Below are positions 56,931 through 64,000 of a stretch of 64,000 nucleotides of DNA, one piece after another. The position numbers and the translations under genes were made by a program. The notes under the pieces are model-generated. The model worked only from the letters and a program-made list of their open reading frames with translations, did no database searches and was not told the DNA's origin. Source of the DNA: Strongyloides papillosus. Lineage: Eukaryota; Nematoda; Chromadorea; Rhabditida; Strongyloididae. The stretch covers positions 496,001-560,000 of the forward strand of contig SRSI01000060.1 of NCBI GenBank assembly GCA_005656395.1, read 5' to 3'. Within the stretch, counting starts at the first letter, position 1; the number at the start of each line of letters is the position of its first letter.

Positions 56931-58950
56931 TATAACAGATATATCTAACCTAAGAATTATTATTAAATTTAGTATTTGTTTTTGAGATAATATAATGAAA
57001 AACAGCATAAAAGATGTTAAAAAAATAAAATAATCCAAATGTACTAACAGTCAAAGAAAGAAGTTAAAATAAAATGCACATTGTTGATGGCTAGAATAAT
57101 TATTAAAACTATAAATAGATATAATAAAAGTCTAAAATTGTTATTTCAAAATTCAATGTTTCATAATTTTTGGAGTCAAAAAAATAATTTTTTTAATGGT
57201 AAAATGTTTAAAACTAAGATATCATTTTAATGGTTGTTTTAGAGAATTTTTTAAATGGAACATTTTAACACCTAGCAACAATTCAAAATTTTAAGTAGAA
57301 ATTTTAAATAGTATGTGTTGTGGAAAAAAATTTGGCAATTTTTTTATGTTGTATAACAATAATCTATATAAAGAATATTTTTCAATTGAATGCAATTGAA
57401 ACGATTAATAAATTACATAGTATCTAGGAGAATTAAAATTTTTTGAATGTTTCATAAAGAGATTTAAACTTTTAAAATTTTTTTTGAAATTTAAATGCTT
57501 TTATTGTAAAAACTCATTGATAAGATAATTCTTCCGCAATTTTATTCAAGTTATTTTTGATTATTTGAAACTTTAGTGGGTTGATTTGAAAAGAAAGGTG
57601 TTGGAGATAAAATCTGAGTGTTACAATAAAAAATAACATAAAATGATAAGGAAGATTTTAGAATCTTATTAGACAAGTCATTTAAATAAGAAATAATCAT
57701 TATTTAACTTTATATTTGAGATAATTTTTGTAAAAATGAATATGAAGAAATATAATAAAGTAGAAATTATTTAAATAGCATGGGAAATATAAGTAACAAG
57801 TAAAGGTGGGTCGTTACTCAATGTGCTATTTAAATAAATTATAAAATATGAGTGAAGAATTAATATAGGAATAAATATAGAAGCATTATTTGAAGAAAGT
57901 TTTTATTTGAATCAAAATACAAATTTCATCACTAATACATTGATATCTATTTACAGAGGGTTTTTGTTTGATAAAGCTAAATAAATGTAAAGACACTTTT
58001 AAATCACCAATAAGTTACATTTTTATATCAACTAAATTTTTAATATTCAATATTATTATAAATAATTATTTAAGATGAAAATAGGAGTTAATTTTATTTG
58101 AAGCCATATATTTTTTCACAGAAAGTTTTATATTAAAATATCACAAATATAAAGATAAAGTGCATAAAATGATAACAAATAAAAGACAACATTTTAGTAT
58201 ATTTAGATAGTAAAATCACACAATGATCAAGCTCATACACAAATAATTTACTTCCTTAAAAATATATAACATTAAATTTATATCATAAGGAACCATATTA
58301 TCTTAAAGATGTAAAACAATATTTTTTAAGAACAGATTTTTGATACTCAACGTCATGTAATGTTTGAAGTATTATGAAATATGTAAAATTAATTACTGTC
58401 ATACTGATTGTGTCAATTATGTAAATAAAAGTATATTTATTTTTCGTTGCACAAAAAATAGTAGAAATCTTGACAATTTAACGCAATTTAGTTATAAAAA
58501 AATTTGACTATTTATCTTTGATTTACGCAAGATTAGTAATACTATAAATATACATTAACCTTGTACAAAGATATTTTTTTACTACATTTAATAAAAGTTC
58601 CTTAAAACATTTATGTTGTAAGAAAATACTATTCAAAGATTTATATTTTTAATATATATGAACTTTATGCCATGTATTTTTAATAAAAATTTAAAATTAT
58701 AACAGATAAACAATAAAATTTATTTACTTACATATAAGATATAACTATAATTAATTTTTTTTCATTGGCACTTCCTTAGAAAATCATAATCAAAAATTTG
58801 GGTGAATTTATTTGTGTTAAGTATATTTTTATATAATTATTTTAAATATTGTATAGATTAAGAGAATAATTATCACGTATAAACAATAATAATAAATAAA
58901 CATAATTGTTATAATATACTATATAAATTATTAATCATACAAATCTTTAT
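56931..58950. other. intergenic, nothing identified
   Basis: About 2 kb of AT-rich DNA between two minus-strand genes. It holds the 5' end of the sphingomyelin synthase gene and the 3' flank of the SLC12A9 gene. No further gene seen. Confidence 0.5.
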
Positions 58951-61773
58951 TCAAAGAGCTGTTGATATAACCGATGACATTCCATGTACTAATAGAACTG
59001 GTGGTAAGCCTTCTGTAAGTGCTGCAAGTGCATTTAAGTAAGCTTCATCATATGATGAATCATCTGGTATTTGAGGAAGATTAAGGAAACAAACAGCTGT
59101 ATCGGAAGAATTTCTCTGGATCATTTCGTTAATTGCATTTACATAATTACTAGGGAAACATGAAATATTTCTTAATTCAGCATGAGAGGTTGATATTTGT
59201 GATAATACATGATCCCATGGTACTACTATTGACTTTGCTTTAATTCTTAATTGCTCAAGCAAAAGTTTAAGCTGGTTTTCTTGATACTGCATGTCTTGAA
59301 GACTATTTGAACATATAAAAACTCTCACTTTTGTTGACTTCCACTTCGAACTCATAGAAAGTATACAAGCTAGTTGTAAAACAAAAAGAGAGCTGTTATC
59401 CCATCTCATATTTGTTTCATCAGGTTTAAATAAATGTGAAGGCCAAACATCTATGTACTTTTTAAAGGAACTTCTTAATGAAATTTCTCTATCAAAACGA
59501 TTAAAATATCTTGCAATGCACATATTTTTGTTTAAACTAGCGATATCACGAAGAATAGAGATATACTCACTTGTGTCAAGTCGTGTCTTTTCTGTTGCAT
59601 CTTGTGAAGTAGTAAAATACTCAACAACCTCTGCTCGATCAATTTTTGAAAATTTAAGTTCACGCAATAATTGATTTTCCTGTAATATTAATTCATTAGG
59701 ATCTTTTTCATGAAAACCAATAACTACAGTATTTGGTTTCATTGCACCTAAACCGGAAAGGCGGATTAATTGCTCAACACCATATCTAACAGATGTTGAT
59801 AAAGTTATCTCTACAAAAGCTTTTAATTTTAAATAATCTACCAAAGATAACCAATATGGATAAACTTGTTGAAGGGGATCAATTGCCTCTCTATCACCAG
59901 TTTCCCTTTCTAATGATCCATTTTTAACATGACCAATGACATATAAACCACTTTTTTTTAAATCATTAACAAAATCCATCAATGAACACATTGAACCTGG
60001 TCTACTAGCGAGGAGTAATATTTGTGGTCTCCAAAACTTAACATGTTCCTTTCTCACATCTAATAATAAAAGATATTTTCTTACTTGATGGTATATTAAT
60101 GCTTGTGATATTGATCCCCATGAACCCATTGGGGCTTGGTAATGAAGAATCATAATTAGAAGCATTAACATAACAACAGCTAAAGCACTCATTGCTGCGT
60201 CAACAACAAGCATCATTGTTCCTGATGATATAACACCTAGTGCACAGGTATGCCATGAAAAAAATTTAAATGTTGGTCTAAAATTTGGTGCGCTTGTAAG
60301 ATCTAGAGCCAAACATGCAACATTAACACCCAAATATGATAATAAAAAGAAAATAGATGTTAGGCGGGCAATTTTATTCATAGCACCGACAGTAAAAACT
60401 AACTAAAAATTAAAATTATTCAAATCACTATATAAATAATAAGTTACTTACCATAACACATATCCAAGATATGGTAACAGAGATTACTGGATTACCAGAA
60501 GTCATTTCAATTGTTGCAGGTTGGAGAATGAAACCAAAAAGTTTATCGTGAGCTAATCTATTAAGAACTCTTGAAGCACCAATTAAATTACTCATTGAAC
60601 TAAAAAATGTTGTACAAAATATTCCCATAACAATAAATGAAGGGACAATAGATATATCAACAGCAACTAAATAATTATTTTGAAGAAGATGTCTTGTACA
60701 TGTTGAACATAATAAAAATGATGTTAAAATATAAATACATAATGTTGTAAAAACTGCTTGTAATGTTCCGCGTGGTATTGAAACAGAAGGACGGGCAAGT
60801 TCTCCGGACATGTTTGCTCCGGACATCAACCCAGTAACTCCTGAAAATATTATAGCAAACATAAATGCTAAATCTGTTTGTTTTCCTGTTGTGTAATCGT
60901 AGGTGAAATTTGTATATAAGTTATTTTTTAATGTATGGAAATTGAAGGAAGTAAATAGTCCTGTTAATGTTTGGTTAAATGCAATAATTTTTTCACTATC
61001 TGGATCTGATATATTTGATGGAATCATATAAGCATATTCATTTTCTTTAGGTATTTTGATCTCTACATCTCTGTACCAGAAAAGTGAAATGACAAATGTT
61101 AAATAGCTACAAGCTGTAATAAATAATGCTAACATTGCTGAATTAGCAAAAATTTTTGATCCAGCTAAGCATAGTAAAAATATGATAAAACTGACAAGAA
61201 CGCAAAATAAAAATTTGTGACTTGTTCCTTGAAGAGGTTCAATATTATTTATTAATACTTCAGTAAATCCAGCAATATACAATGCACATGAAAATACATT
61301 TGCGACAAAAAATAAAATTCCAATACTACCTCCAAATTCGGGTCCTAGTGATCTACTAATCATATAATAAACACCACCACCTTCAATAGCACCGTTTGAG
61401 GAAACAGCACATAATGATAGAACAGTTAATAAAATGATACTATATGCAACAATTAATTCTAAACATGTGTAAAAAAATCCCAATTGTCCAACACAAAATC
61501 CCATACGTAAAAATAACAATGCACTAAACATTGATACAGCCACAGGTGCAAATACACCCGAAAATGTTGATAAACCTCTTGCTTTACCACTTATATGAGC
61601 ATCTTAAAAATAGTAATATTATGATTTATTATAGAATTTTATAAAAGCTTACTACTTGTAAAGTGTGTTTGTGATGTTTGCCTCATTTCATGAGATTCTT
61701 CCGTAAAAATACTTCCTGTACCACGTTCTGCTATATTGACAATCGTCGATCGTGAATCATCGGATGGTATCAT
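58951..61773 (-). CDS. SLC12A9: SLC12A9-type cation-chloride cotransporter-interacting protein
   Basis: Exons 61773-61653, 61602-60452 and 60402-58951 (introns 50 and 49 nt) give 907 aa (human SLC12A9 is 914). The short cytosolic N-terminus leads to L-S-T-F-S-G-V-F-A-P-V, then S-M-F-S-A-L-L-F-L-R-M-G-F, G-G-G-V-Y-Y-M-I-S-R-S-L-G-P-E-F-G-G-S-I-G and further spans, including G-V-T-G-L-M-S-G-A-N-M-S-G-E-L. The cytosolic C-terminal domain has L-L-L-A-S-R-P-G-S, K-S-G-L-Y-V-I-G-H-V, W-L-S-L-V-D, K-A-F-V-E-I-T-L and M-K-P-N-T-V-V-I-G-F, the SLC12A9 pattern. The human protein modulates partner cotransporters and is linked to lysosomal ion and ammonium handling. A cationic substrate here is not shown. 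Confidence 0.92.
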
Positions 61774-64000
61774 TTTAATAGATAATTAAAATTTTATTCC
61801 GAATACAAAATATTGTTTATATATTAAAAATCCTATAATGACATAAAAAATTAAAGGGATATTTTAATTATTAATAAAATATATATCTAAATGATTCATA
61901 AAAGTTTATGTATAAATATCGTATAGCTATTTACTGAAAATCAGTATTGTTTACATTATAATGTCAAATTTTATACAGAATATTTAATCACATTTTTTTA
62001 TTTATCAATGAAACTTTCACTTATCCAATAACATTTTAATAAACTAAGAAAAAGAGATGATAATCAATGGACGTAAATCAATTCTTATTTCACAGAAAAA
62101 TAGAAATTTTTTGAAGATAAAGTTTTAGATAAATAATGAAGTCTATTATGTTACTAAAACTATGGTTATTTTAAAATAATAGTTAAAAATATATTGATTT
62201 TCAAACATAGGTAAGTAAAGACACCTTAGTTTGTAGTAACAATTAATAATAAAACTATAAAGTACTATAGAATGTTCTGTATAATATGTAGAGAAAAACA
62301 TCTTCACTTATGTGCATATGTATAGATGGCATACTTTTAAAGATTCCCTTTATACAATAAAAATATACAACTGTTAATGCTGTATCATTAAAATAAAATA
62401 AATCATAAATGTTTATCTTATATTAAATTAAAACAATTTTTAAATAACATTTTTTATTTTGAAGGTATTTTAAATGATATACTATTTGTTATACTTAGAT
62501 ACTATTAAAACATAAAATATTTATAATAAAATGAAAATGAAGAAAAAAATAAATTAAATAGTTATGAAAAGTTTGGCGAACCATAGAAAATAAATATATC
62601 TTGGTAAAATATGTATTAAATAATAGTATTATTATTGCGCGAATGTTTTTTTGGTAATTTTGAAGAAAAATGTAACATCTTAACGGAATTTCGAGAACGA
62701 CTTATGGTTATAAAATAAATTTATTTACATAAATTAAATAATCGATATAGAAGTATACTAACTAATGTGTTATAATTATACGTCAATTTTATGACTATAT
62801 TTTTTGATTATTAATGTTACAAATTAAGAAGACCAATTATTTCATCAGATACAAGTTAATATTTTTTCTTGATCATTATTAAAGAATTATTTAAAACTAA
62901 AATCGTTTCCCACAACAACTTATAAGTAACATTTGTATCCTTTTATATCATATAAAAGAAAAATAATCATTTTCCGTAAACAATTTTACTTTATGTGGTT
63001 TAATTATTTATAAAAGAAACTAGATAGTGTAGATTAAAAATGACTCCATATAAATAAAATTTATAAACTGATGGATTATAATAATAACACTATTGTGAAG
63101 AGTATAGTAAATCCATAAAATGACAACAAAACGTTATATAATGAAAAGACCAGCTAAAATTTAAAAATAATTTAATAGGTATATATAAATAATGTTTCGT
63201 AAACACTTTTTCAAATTTTACTTTTCCACATTTCTTTATAAAACAATTTAATTAATTCTATTATTATAACTAAATAATTATACATAAATATATCTAATTA
63301 TTTTTGAAAATATTTCCTATAACAAAAAAAAAAAAGAAATAGTATATATTTATAAGAAAACATTATTCTGAACCAGTATATTATTATCAGCTATCAAAAA
63401 ATAATATGATTTCTTTTTTAACTGTATGTTATTATAATAAAAAAAAAACCCAGTTCTAATGAAATAATATATCTTTATATGGATGTAGTCTTAAAATTAA
63501 ATATCAGAATAAACATCCAAAAATTTGGTAAAATTTATAACTGTAGAAATTTTTCATATTGTCAATTTATATTTTTAGAAAATAGTAGGACATTTTTATC
63601 AACTCATTATGATGTTTTCTTACATTTCATTTCTCGTATTGTTATACAATTAGTATACAGTAACAGTTGTTCCAGAAAAATTTTGATTTATGAAATTTTA
63701 TTTATGAAATATTATAAAATTGTTAACAGTTCATTTAATACTAATAAGATAAAATGTGTAAATATAACTTGAGCTTCTTCCAACAATACAGTTTAATTAA
63801 TATTCTTTGTAATATCTATATTAATATATACATATGTACAGCATGAATATAAAGGATTAATTTTACTATTTTATTTGTAAAATTTATAGATAATTAATAG
63901 AAAATAGGAAAATTTTGACGACCCACATTTAATGAAGATCAAACTTTATAAAATTTCGTCTTAGTATACAATATATTTAATGTTCTTTAAGGATAGACAG
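61774..64000. other. gene-free AT-rich DNA at the window end
   Basis: About 2.2 kb upstream of the SLC12A9 gene, so it carries that promoter. The ORF at 63479-63772 is long enough to notice but is AT-driven, with no start context, splice partners or domain. Nothing else supported. Confidence 0.5.

Noticed and set aside
63479..63772. 97-codon ORF near the window end
   Set aside because: No recognisable motif or start context. AT-rich chance ORF remains the simplest reading.
1..64000. tRNA, rRNA and CRISPR loci
   Set aside because: No cloverleaf with a G-G-T-T-C-G-A type T-arm was spotted, no rRNA-like conserved blocks, and no evenly spaced short repeats. A covariance-model scan would be more sensitive.

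Overview
This window is nuclear DNA from a very AT-rich nematode. Gene bodies are compact, with introns mostly 34-60 nt, and the intergenic DNA is roughly three-quarters or more A+T. Several genes have a polypyrimidine-AG acceptor a few bases before the ATG, as expected of spliced-leader trans-splicing. The gene content (SCP/TAPS protein with a C-terminal ShKT domain, sphingomyelin synthase, OST-alpha family transporter) and base composition suggest a Strongyloides-like clade IV nematode. That placement is inference; no rRNA or mitochondrial marker is present.

Layout. 1-7869 is gene-free and holds decayed transposons: a MULE-type transposase scrap, two internally deleted mariner copies (one with terminal inverted repeats and TA target sites) and a degenerate direct-repeat family. 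7870-15651 is a nearly complete Ty3/gypsy LTR retrotransposon with a GATC target-site duplication, about 213-bp LTRs, a primer-binding site matching tRNA-Gln, a structured leader, gag, a long coiled-coil region not normally seen before protease, then protease, RT, RNase H and integrase with an AT-hook tail. It is broken by several frame changes and stops. 15652-23068 is gene-free, with a small GC-rich pseudoknot-like motif and a 1.45-kb fold-back element with roughly 500-bp arms.

The gene-rich half starts at 23069: a 125-aa single-pass membrane protein (+), an OST-alpha family transporter (+), RalGAP beta subunit (+, 1564 aa), a 124-aa hypothetical (+), SARAF (-), a 1479-aa AT-hook nuclear protein (-), TMEM129 E3 ligase (+), an MTFR-like mitochondrial fission regulator (-), a CAP/ShKT secreted glycoprotein (+), a small secreted Cys-rich protein (+), a Tyr-rich 250-aa protein (+), a 136-aa secreted protein (-), an ELO fatty-acid elongase (-), a sphingomyelin synthase family protein (-) and an SLC12A9-type transporter (-). 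Exon structures were worked out by eye from GT/AG sites and frame continuity; each spliced length is a whole number of codons.

These are mostly ordinary housekeeping or membrane and secretory genes, and no operon is evident. Loose functional themes are lipid metabolism (elongase, sphingomyelin synthase, OST-alpha) and ER or membrane biology (SARAF, TMEM129). The most unusual material is the retrotransposon (extra coiled-coil domain, AT-hook integrase tail, folded leader and palindromic LTR), the isolated GC-rich pseudoknot motif, and the possible pairing of the OST-alpha gene with a small single-pass membrane protein upstream.
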